A stretch of 64,000 nucleotides of DNA from a bacterium (GTDB taxonomy: Bacteria > Zhuqueibacterota > QNDG01 > DSAB01), in contig JAFGDT010000058.1 of assembly GCA_016931965.1 (NCBI GenBank), forward strand, positions 18,586-82,585, given 5' to 3'. The first letter of the stretch is position 1; every line of letters starts with the position of its first letter. Under the pieces are notes generated by a model, which saw only the letters and a program-made list of their open reading frames with translations, was not told where the DNA came from and ran no database searches. The position numbers were made by a program, and so were the translations under genes. Positions 10,787-18,838 of the stretch are shown here, one piece after another.

Positions 10787-11482
10787 TTACTTTACCTCTT
10801 TTGCGAAAGTCATTTTTTCAATATCGGCTTCGGATCCGACAATGACGAGAATATCGCCCTCTTCGATTTTGTCATCCGGTCCAGGAAGATCATTCATTTC
10901 AACGATTTGCGATACTTTACCTTCATCATCAATTTTGGTTATTTTCTTTTGGATTGCAATGATGTTGACACCGAATTGGTTGCGTATGTTGAGTTCTTTC
11001 AACGTTTTCCCGACGAATCCCTTTTGCGCCTCTATTTCAACCAGGTTGTGATCCGTAGACAGTGTAATCTTTTCATGAATGCCGGGTGCCAATAATTTTT
11101 TTGCTACCTCCTCCCCCATTTTTTCCTCAATGATAATTACCTGATCCGCTCCAACAAGTTTGAGAACGCGGGCATAAAGCGAATTGGCCGCCCTTGCGAT
11201 GATCGGATAGATACCCATGCTTTTCAAGATGACGGTGGTCAATATCGCTTCTTCCTGTGAATCACCCAGTGCCAATACCGCGGCATCCACATTCTCAATG
11301 TGGGCGGCTTTCATCGCGGTCTCGTCTGTAGAGTCCAGTATGAGAGAGACGGTGGTGATATCTTTCACAGACTCTACTTTTTCCTTGTCTTGGTCGATGG
11401 CAATGACTTCAGCACCGAATTTTGTCAGTGTTTGAATGACTTTCATTCCGAATGTACCGAGACCGATAACGACATACTGCAT
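10787..11482 (-). CDS. trkA: TrkA/KtrA-family potassium channel NAD-binding regulatory subunit
   Basis: RCK-N 'YVVIGLGTFGMKVIQTLTKFGAEVIAID' and RCK-C domains. Confidence 0.88.
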   Translation of the reverse strand: MQYVVIGLGTFGMKVIQTLTKFGAEVIAIDQDKEKVESVKDITTVSLILDSTDETAMKAAHIENVDAAVLALGDSQEEAILTTVILKSMGIYPIIARAANSLYARVLKLVGADQVIIIEEKMGEEVAKKLLAPGIHEKITLSTDHNLVEIEAQKGFVGKTLKELNIRNQFGVNIIAIQKKITKIDDEGKVSQIVEMNDLPGPDDKIEEGDILVIVGSEADIEKMTFAKEVK

Positions 11483-11493
11483 AGCGCCTCCTG

Positions 11494-13242
11494 TTATCCA
11501 ATAAGGATTCTCGTTTCAGGATATTCAATCTTTTCTTTCATGATTTCCTTGGTTAAGGCCAGACCCATGGTCAAGGGGCCGATTCTCCCGATGTACATCA
11601 GTAAGGTGATTAAGAGTTTCCCCTGAACCGTCAATTCTGGAGTGATCCCTGTAGAGAGCCCCACCGTTCCAAATGCAGATATGGTCTCAAATAATAATGA
11701 AAGGTAGGGTTTGTCCTCAGTAAAGAGAAGCAGGAGAAAAATAACCAAGACCAATATCAGAGCGCTGACGAGTAAGGCCAGGGCTTTGATGATGCCCGCT
11801 GCAGGGATTGTTTTTCTGTCCGCTTTAACGGATCCCTCTCCTTTGAAAACACTTCTTACCGAAAGCAGAAGAACAGCGAAGGTCGTTGTTTTAATTCCCC
11901 CGCCGGTCGATCCCGGTGAAGCACCGATGAACATGAAGAAAATCATGATCGTAAGTGTCACATTCGTCAACGATTCGATAGGCAAGGTATTGAAACCGGC
12001 TGTTCGTGTCGTGACCGATTGAAAAAGGGATGCCCATAACTTAGCTGGAATGGAGTATTTGAGGAGAATACCGTCAAACTCGAAAAAGAAAACCGCCAAG
12101 AATCCAATTCCGATAAGAAAAAATGATGTGATGAGCACTGTTTTTGTATGGGTTGAAAGCGCCCTTTTTGACCGTGTTGGTAAATGGGCAATCTCATGAA
12201 TGGTAATAAAACCGATTCCTCCCACGATAATTAAAAACATCATGATGATGTTGGTGATGGGATCGGATACGAACCGAGAAAGCGAATCGGAAAAGAGGGA
12301 AAAGCCAGCATTGCAGAATGCGGATATAGAATGGAAAATACTCAGATAGATGCATTTTAATGGATCATTGAAAACAAAAATCCATCGTGCAAATAACAAG
12401 AGGATTCCAAGACATTCGATAATCAAGGTCATTTTAAAAATATAGAATATCATATTGTAGATATTGCGTTCCTCCTCGAACATTTCTTGTACGATTCTTC
12501 TCTGTCCAAAACTGAAACGTCCAACAATCAAAGCCAAAAAGGCTGAGTAGGTCATGATACCCAAACCCCCGAGCTGAATGAGAACCAGAATCACGATTTG
12601 GCCGAAAGAGCTGAAATAGTTGGGCGTGTCCTGTACAATCAATCCTGTGACACAGGTGGCGGATGTCGAAGTAAACAATGCATCCACAAAACTGGCACCA
12701 TTCCCATCAGCAGTGGCCGATGGAAACGTCAATAGAATGGTTCCAACAAGGATGGTTCCCACAAAACTGATCGCAACAATTTGTGCCGTATTCAATCTGA
12801 CATTGTGAAGGAGATTTGAGAATTTTCGCGTTCGGGTAAATGTTTTTATGAAAATGATGAGATAGCGGATCATGATCAGGCCTGCCCCGCTTCGTAAAGA
12901 GATCAATCTGAGTATGAGCGGTGCAAAAACCAGAATATCGAGCCAGTTATCTTTAAAATATAAACTTTTTGGATAGGTATAGTAAAACATCAAACCGGCA
13001 TCCAAAAGAAAACAGAGAAAGACCGTATAATCGAGAATTGATGAAAAAGTGATGAGGAATCCGGGAAGTTGCCATCGAAGACCCGATTCTAGAACAAGAA
13101 ACAGAATGGCCAGCAATGCAAGAAGATAGATCCATTTTCGCAAGCGCATAATCCACGAAGGGATCTCTTTCCCCGTTTTAATTACCCGGGCTTTTTTCCC
13201 GTGTATGATCTGCTTCAATATGATTTTTGGTTTTAGTGGCAT
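11494..13242 (-). CDS. trkH: TrkH/KtrB-family potassium transporter subunit
   Basis: Selectivity loops 'FTSTSATCVTGLIV', 'CNAGFSLF', 'TTRTAGFNTL', 'FGTVGLSTGI'; adjacent to trkA. Confidence 0.88.
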   Translation of the reverse strand: MPLKPKIILKQIIHGKKARVIKTGKEIPSWIMRLRKWIYLLALLAILFLVLESGLRWQLPGFLITFSSILDYTVFLCFLLDAGLMFYYTYPKSLYFKDNWLDILVFAPLILRLISLRSGAGLIMIRYLIIFIKTFTRTRKFSNLLHNVRLNTAQIVAISFVGTILVGTILLTFPSATADGNGASFVDALFTSTSATCVTGLIVQDTPNYFSSFGQIVILVLIQLGGLGIMTYSAFLALIVGRFSFGQRRIVQEMFEEERNIYNMIFYIFKMTLIIECLGILLLFARWIFVFNDPLKCIYLSIFHSISAFCNAGFSLFSDSLSRFVSDPITNIIMMFLIIVGGIGFITIHEIAHLPTRSKRALSTHTKTVLITSFFLIGIGFLAVFFFEFDGILLKYSIPAKLWASLFQSVTTRTAGFNTLPIESLTNVTLTIMIFFMFIGASPGSTGGGIKTTTFAVLLLSVRSVFKGEGSVKADRKTIPAAGIIKALALLVSALILVLVIFLLLLFTEDKPYLSLLFETISAFGTVGLSTGITPELTVQGKLLITLLMYIGRIGPLTMGLALTKEIMKEKIEYPETRILIG

Positions 13243-13363
13243 GATTTCATGAATATTTTATCACTGTGGTGTCCCACTATCTTTGGCATCAAATTATAGA
13301 ATGGATATCACAAAAGGATCATTTCATCATTTGAATTGGTTGGTTTGCATCATTTTTCAGCGG

Positions 13364-15685
13364 TCATTTTTCCAAACTTACCTGGATCGCCTTCTCTGGT
13401 TTAACCGCTTGTTTTGGAATCATGTCTTTATAGATCATTCGATACATCAGATGAAGAGCGGCCAGCCATGTTAAGGTTGATTCAGCTCCCTGGTTCATAT
13501 TGACGCCGCCTCTCTGGATTCCATCATAGCAACCCCCTGTTCTGAAATCGTAGAGATATTCATGGATGTCGTTTTTGCCCAGAAACCAGGCAAAAGCCCG
13601 ATCCAATTCCTTTCGCCATCGGTTTTCATTGTCTATCTGACAAGCTTGAGCACAGGCTTCCATGATGGACAAAATTTCAACGGGCTGCTGATCGTACTGT
13701 GGCTTGACCCCTCCTTTTCTATACCAGCCGTTGTTCCCAATCAGAGAAAGGTGCTTATTATCGGGAGATGTCTGGATCTTGATGATCCAATCCAGGGATT
13801 CCAATCCGTGTTTTATCATTTTTTCATCATTCATATATTCGCCTGCAGCAATCAGTGCCTGAGACATCCTCGCGTTGGCATAGGTCACAATATTTTCAAA
13901 CCAGAGCCAATCTCCATCACAATTATGAAGATATAGGTTTAATAGCCTTTCCCCCAGATCAACCACAACACTCCTTGTTTCAGTGTCACCTCCGAAACGG
14001 GTGAGATAATATAAAGAACCCAGTATTGTGTATGACCATGCCCTTGGAGAGTTGAAATGAAGAGAGGATTTCAAACTTTGTTTAAACAATTGGTTTGCCA
14101 GACTTAAAACAGCATCGCTGGGTGCTGCCCAAATGGTATAACCCAAGCTCCAGAGCACCCGCCCGTGACTGTCTTCCGAACCCACTTCGTCCAACCATTT
14201 CCGGCTGTATGACATGAAATTGTGGAATCGCTGGATGTTCGGATTCAGAGCATGGTTGATGAAGGCTAAATAAGTATGAAGTAGTTTCAATACGTGTTCT
14301 TCCTGAAACATTTCATAATGCATGGCCGTGACCATCAAAGCACGCGCATTGTCATCAGTTGAATAACCATCTCCTCGACTGGGTGTGCGATATACAGCAT
14401 GCTGAATAATGCCTGTATCATCTGTCAGGAGCTGCAAATGTTTTAGTTTGATCTCGGGAAGAACCGGTTGACCGATAGTCTCCTGACGTTTCTGTTTGAT
14501 AATTTTTCTTCTTCCATATTCGGTCACGGATTTTTCAAAAACAGTATCATACCGGTTGGCCACCTCCTGCCAAATCATTCGTCGTCCAAATTGATATGCA
14601 TCTTTACGCATCCTGTTACATTTCGACTCGTTGGTAAGTAATTCCATTATTTTTTCAGTCAATTCCTGACTGTTTTGAAAGGGTACGAGTATCCCCCGGT
14701 TCTCTTTGAGAAGTTCTTCAGCATACCAATAGGGTGTCGAAATGATGGCCTTTCCACATGCCAGAGCATATGCCAGAGTACCCGAAGAAATTTGTTCTCG
14801 GCCAAGATACGGTGTGATATAAATATCTGTGGCGACCAAAAACTGGATTAGCCGCTCCAGTGAAACAAATCGGTTGTGAAAAACAACGTTGTTTTGAAGA
14901 CCGAGTTCTTCAACCCGGCGTTCCAGGGAAATACGGTATTTCTCGCCATAGTGCCGTTTGACATTAGGGTGTGTGGTTCCTAAAACCATATAGAGCACAT
15001 CGGGAAAATCCTTCACGACCCGGGGCAGAGCATCAATGACATATTCGATGCCCTTATTGGGATTGAGGAGCCCAAAAGTAAGCAACACCCGACGGTCTTC
15101 TGCTTGGAAATTGTCCTTATAATATGATGTATCGAGAAAAGGCACATCAGGTGCGCCATGCGGTATCATAATCATGTTTTTCTTAGAAATTTGATAGACA
15201 CGTGTCAGTATTTCAATTGCTTTTTCGGCCAATACAATGACAATATTCGAACGAGTAACAATCTCTTGTAAAGTCTCTTTTTGACTTTCTGAAGGTTCGT
15301 TTAAAACGGTGTGGAGTGTGGTCACAACAGGTTTTTCCAGCTTATCCAGAAGGTATAGGATGTGATTTCCATCGTTGCCGCCAAAAATACCATACTCATG
15401 CTGAAGGCTGACCACATCCACAGGAGAGAGATTCAAGAATTCTGCCGCCTCCCGATAATCACTTTTATACTGGTCTCGAATGACAAAATTCACTTCTGCA
15501 GGATAATCGTACCCCTCAGGAATATCATTCATTGCAATGACCTGGAAGTGGTTTTCCCTGTTTGTGCCAGTTTCCGAGAGATGTTCCAAGCTCTGAATAA
15601 GGTCATTCGTATATGTACCGATCCCACATTTCCGTGGTGGATAAGTCGAGATGAATGCAGCACTTAATGTATTTATTTTTTTCAT
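13364..15685 (-). CDS. GT4-type glycosyltransferase with a large C-terminal alpha-helical domain
   Basis: N-terminal GT-B features 'YPPRKCGIGTYTNDL', 'FGLLNPNKGIEYVIDALP', 'EQISSGTLAYALACGKAIIST'; C-terminal 'HAVYRTPSRGDGYSTDDNARALM' helical region; start at MKKINTLS preferred. Confidence 0.85.
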   Translation of the reverse strand: MKKINTLSAAFISTYPPRKCGIGTYTNDLIQSLEHLSETGTNRENHFQVIAMNDIPEGYDYPAEVNFVIRDQYKSDYREAAEFLNLSPVDVVSLQHEYGIFGGNDGNHILYLLDKLEKPVVTTLHTVLNEPSESQKETLQEIVTRSNIVIVLAEKAIEILTRVYQISKKNMIMIPHGAPDVPFLDTSYYKDNFQAEDRRVLLTFGLLNPNKGIEYVIDALPRVVKDFPDVLYMVLGTTHPNVKRHYGEKYRISLERRVEELGLQNNVVFHNRFVSLERLIQFLVATDIYITPYLGREQISSGTLAYALACGKAIISTPYWYAEELLKENRGILVPFQNSQELTEKIMELLTNESKCNRMRKDAYQFGRRMIWQEVANRYDTVFEKSVTEYGRRKIIKQKRQETIGQPVLPEIKLKHLQLLTDDTGIIQHAVYRTPSRGDGYSTDDNARALMVTAMHYEMFQEEHVLKLLHTYLAFINHALNPNIQRFHNFMSYSRKWLDEVGSEDSHGRVLWSLGYTIWAAPSDAVLSLANQLFKQSLKSSLHFNSPRAWSYTILGSLYYLTRFGGDTETRSVVVDLGERLLNLYLHNCDGDWLWFENIVTYANARMSQALIAAGEYMNDEKMIKHGLESLDWIIKIQTSPDNKHLSLIGNNGWYRKGGVKPQYDQQPVEILSIMEACAQACQIDNENRWRKELDRAFAWFLGKNDIHEYLYDFRTGGCYDGIQRGGVNMNQGAESTLTWLAALHLMYRMIYKDMIPKQAVKPEKAIQVSLEK

Positions 15686-15687
15686 AA

Positions 15688-16896
15688 TCAACCTTTCACT
15701 TTCTCCTCTTGTTCGAAAAATAAGATTTTTCCTTTTTCCAAACAGATGGTAGCGTAGAGGTACATGGCTGCCGACCATGTCTGCCAATCCTGTCCGGACG
15801 GAGATGCGTTTTGAGCTTTGTGCCATTCATTAAATCCAAAGTCAAGTTCTTGATTTCGTGAATGCCGGACCAACTCTGTCAGTGAATATAATTTTTTTTC
15901 GGCCAGCTGTTTTTGACCGGAAGCCAGTACAGCGACAATGTAAAATGCACAGATAAAGGGCCAAATACCCCCATTATGATATTCACCCGGTCTATTGTAC
16001 ATTTCATATCGAGGCCGCCAGTCCGGATCTGTGGATTGGATAAAGGGGAAAAGACAAGGCGGCAAATCACCTGAGAGCTTTCCTTTTTTACGCAATCCAT
16101 CGCATTCCCTTTCAATCCATTGAACCAGAGATTTGGATCGGGTTGGACTGGCAATGCCAGTCAGAATGGCCAGGCTGTTTCCCAATAGATCAAACCGTTC
16201 ACTTCTGTGTACTTTATAGGACCATATTGCATAATAGGGTTTATGCGGCATCACCAATCCCTCGTGAACGTGGCGGTGCTGGCGCTCGCCCCGCACGACA
16301 AATCGACTCATCAATTCTTTGAGACGAGAGGCCTTTGTATCGTATCCAAAGAGTCGGAGAACCGCATAGTAAATGGTATTGATAAAGAGACCATACCCAA
16401 GAATCCATTGTTCATCGCGCCAATCACTCGTGGGCAGTTGGGACAGGATAATTCGATCGTCGGGACTCTGATAATCCATCCAGATAAGGGCTTTTTGAAC
16501 GGCTTCGTCTAAAAAATGGATTTCTCCGGTTGCTTGACAGAAGAGGGCTGCAGCCAAAAGGAAAAGCGGTGTCGTGTCGCTGGCGCCCCGATCTTCTGGA
16601 TCATGAACAAGCGAAGGAATATGACCATGCTCGGACTGATTTTTTGCCACGGTAATCAGGACCTGTCTCAACGTGCCGATAAGCTTTTCATTCCCTGAGG
16701 CCAAGATGCCGAGTGAGGCAATCATCCAATCCCGCGTATAGGGTTCGGGGTATCCCCAACCGGCTGTTCGTGGCAATCCCTGGTAGGGACCGCGACAATT
16801 ATGAAGAAGCACATTCAAAGCGGCTGTTTTTGCCTCTTCAATTGGGACGTACCCGTTTTTCTTCAATTTAATTGATATCCAATCGTTTGGAAACAA
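15688..16896 (-). CDS. Glycoside hydrolase-like (alpha/alpha)6 protein, amylo-alpha-1,6-glucosidase/GH100-like
   Basis: 'GYPEPYTRDWMIASLGILASGNEKLI', 'YNRPGEYHNGGIWPFICAFY', 'FNEWH...SPSGQDWQTWSAAMYLYA'. Confidence 0.7.
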   Translation of the reverse strand: MFPNDWISIKLKKNGYVPIEEAKTAALNVLLHNCRGPYQGLPRTAGWGYPEPYTRDWMIASLGILASGNEKLIGTLRQVLITVAKNQSEHGHIPSLVHDPEDRGASDTTPLFLLAAALFCQATGEIHFLDEAVQKALIWMDYQSPDDRIILSQLPTSDWRDEQWILGYGLFINTIYYAVLRLFGYDTKASRLKELMSRFVVRGERQHRHVHEGLVMPHKPYYAIWSYKVHRSERFDLLGNSLAILTGIASPTRSKSLVQWIERECDGLRKKGKLSGDLPPCLFPFIQSTDPDWRPRYEMYNRPGEYHNGGIWPFICAFYIVAVLASGQKQLAEKKLYSLTELVRHSRNQELDFGFNEWHKAQNASPSGQDWQTWSAAMYLYATICLEKGKILFFEQEEKVKG

Positions 16897-18010
16897 TATC
16901 TACAAATTTTTGAGCCACAATACGGTAGTCAAAAAGCTCTACAACCCGTTTGCGGCCTGCTTCTCCCATCTTTCGGCGCAGTTCGCTGTCCTGCATCAAT
17001 TTCAGCAGATAGTCGGCAATGTCATAGATACTGGCCCGGTAATCAGCTGTTCGGGGTCTGGGAAAGAGAACTCTGTGTCCATTTTCATATCCCGATTCTT
17101 CTCCAACGATGGCCTCCCGCAGACGGATCTCCTGTGCGACACCAGCCAGGAATGCAGTTTCACTGTGTACCAGGGTATCCAGCATGGCCATGGCTTTGAT
17201 CCCGATAACCGGCTTGCCGCAGCTTCCTGCTTCCACCTGGGGCATCCCGAATCCTTCCAAACGGGAAGGGGCTGCATAGATGTCACAGGCACCGATAAGG
17301 TAGGGCATGAAATTTCTTGAAATGATATTTGTTGTGTAAACCATATTTTTTTCAATGCCCAAATCGGTGGCCAGCTGGAGATCGGACAAATTTTGTGATA
17401 CAGTACGGGGTTGCGGCCACACTTTGCACACATATTTCCAGTCCGGAACTTTGGAGTCGATCAAGCTCATTGCCTGCATGACTTCCTGTGCCCCTTTTGA
17501 GGCTGCGTCTCCCCCTACAGTCAGAATCATGATTTGATCGGGAGCCACACCGAGGGCTTCCCGTACGGCTGTGATTTTCCTGTCTGTCATATCCCGTGGA
17601 CAAAATGCGTCGGTATCGCACCCAACCGGAAGGATCTCAACGATTTCCTTTTTAATGCCATCCCTGATGTATGTGTCTCTTACCCATCTGGAAGTCACCA
17701 GTATAAGAGGAAGATTGTTTAATACATCCGCATAATTGGCGATATACCCATCAGCCACGAGCCAGGGTATGGGCTGAATGCCGTATCGTTGGGGGTGGAG
17801 AATGAGATGGGGTGTGTGTCCCCAGTAACCTACACCCACAACCACATCCGGTTCAAACCAGCGGTAATACCATTCCTTTTCCTGGGCTGATTCAAAATGA
17901 ACGGGGTGTACATCGACACCCAGATGTTTCAATCCCTTGTAGAGCAGATCACCCTGCGTGGCCAAACCGCCTGGTGAAGGCGGATAATCGTACAATACCA
18001 ATACTTTCAT
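16868..18010 (-). CDS. GT4-family glycosyltransferase
   Basis: GT-B features 'LVLYDYPPSPGGLATQGDLLYKGL', 'VGGDAASKGAQEVMQAM', 'APSRLEGFGMPQVEAGSCGKPVIG'. Confidence 0.85.
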   Translation of the reverse strand: MKVLVLYDYPPSPGGLATQGDLLYKGLKHLGVDVHPVHFESAQEKEWYYRWFEPDVVVGVGYWGHTPHLILHPQRYGIQPIPWLVADGYIANYADVLNNLPLILVTSRWVRDTYIRDGIKKEIVEILPVGCDTDAFCPRDMTDRKITAVREALGVAPDQIMILTVGGDAASKGAQEVMQAMSLIDSKVPDWKYVCKVWPQPRTVSQNLSDLQLATDLGIEKNMVYTTNIISRNFMPYLIGACDIYAAPSRLEGFGMPQVEAGSCGKPVIGIKAMAMLDTLVHSETAFLAGVAQEIRLREAIVGEESGYENGHRVLFPRPRTADYRASIYDIADYLLKLMQDSELRRKMGEAGRKRVVELFDYRIVAQKFVDIVSKRLDIN

Positions 18011-18657
18011 AATCTGTCTTCCAATTTTGTTTTTTGTATTTGATGACGATTTTCTCTGTTAAAATGCCAGTAGGCTTCGACTCTCGGTGTTGTTCGAGCC
18101 TCCCAGCTATCCGGTGTAAATCCGTATACTTCGGTAATCAGGCGATATTTTTTCTGCCAGACATCGTCTGGCAGCTCAAACTGTATCGGAGCACCCGCTG
18201 CGGCTTGGGGCAAGTTCGCCCCTTCGTTATCCTGATATGCAAACAGCCAGAGTTCGGCAGCATCAATTTTCCCCTCTTTCCAGAGGGTCTGTACAGCTCT
18301 TGAAGTTTCTTCGTGCCTTCGATGTCGGGTGTATTCGCCTTGGGGGCCGTGAGAGATGAGAAGGTCGTAATGATCCTGGCCTGTCCAAGTCAGTATTTGA
18401 TTTTGGATATCGCTTCCGGAAAGCGGCTCTTGTTCGGGGCCGTCATCAAGGTCGGCCATTTCTCCTTTAGCATTTAACATGGATAGCGCTTTCAAAAATT
18501 TTGGGGCTCGATCCGGATCGGAGGCACGGCACAGTGTATAAATTTTCCATAACCAATCGGGATGCATGATAATCAATCCGCCTGCCCAAAGTGTTTCATC
18601 ATCCGGATGGGCTACGAGAATACATGCTCTATGAAGTATATCCCTTTTATGTTTCAA
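18007..18657 (-). CDS. PIG-L/LmbE-family deacetylase-like protein
   Basis: 'ILVAHPDDETLWAGG' and 'YDLLISHGPQGEYTRHRRHEETSRAV'. Confidence 0.85.
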   Translation of the reverse strand: MKHKRDILHRACILVAHPDDETLWAGGLIIMHPDWLWKIYTLCRASDPDRAPKFLKALSMLNAKGEMADLDDGPEQEPLSGSDIQNQILTWTGQDHYDLLISHGPQGEYTRHRRHEETSRAVQTLWKEGKIDAAELWLFAYQDNEGANLPQAAAGAPIQFELPDDVWQKKYRLITEVYGFTPDSWEARTTPRVEAYWHFNRENRHQIQKTKLEDRL

Positions 18658-18746
18658 TCCGTTCTCTTCATGCTAAAAAAATGCTTTTCTAATATACAAA
18701 TAAAAATGAACAAAAGCCATTGGTAGAATTTTACTTTGTAATTTAG

Positions 18747-18760
18747 ATACAATATTGTAT
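18747..18760. promoter_or_regulatory. Perfect 14-bp palindrome ATACAATATTGTAT in divergent intergenic region; candidate operator
   Basis: Exact self-complementary sequence between PIG-L (-) and GH130-REC (+) starts. Confidence 0.4.
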
Positions 18761-18838
18761 ATTTATCGTCATGCAATTGTCAGAATTCATTTGAGTTGAC
18801 CCATGCACAAATGAGGTGAACAACCAAGAGGGATTTAC

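Noticed and set aside
15685-15826. N-terminal 47-aa extension of the GT4 fusion ORF
   Set aside because: Overlaps the end of the upstream GH-like gene; MKKINTLSAAFISTYPPRKCGIGTY is a typical GT4 start.
17355-17722. Short ORFs on both strands within the GT4 gene
   Set aside because: Contained in a strongly supported CDS; no motifs or RBS.
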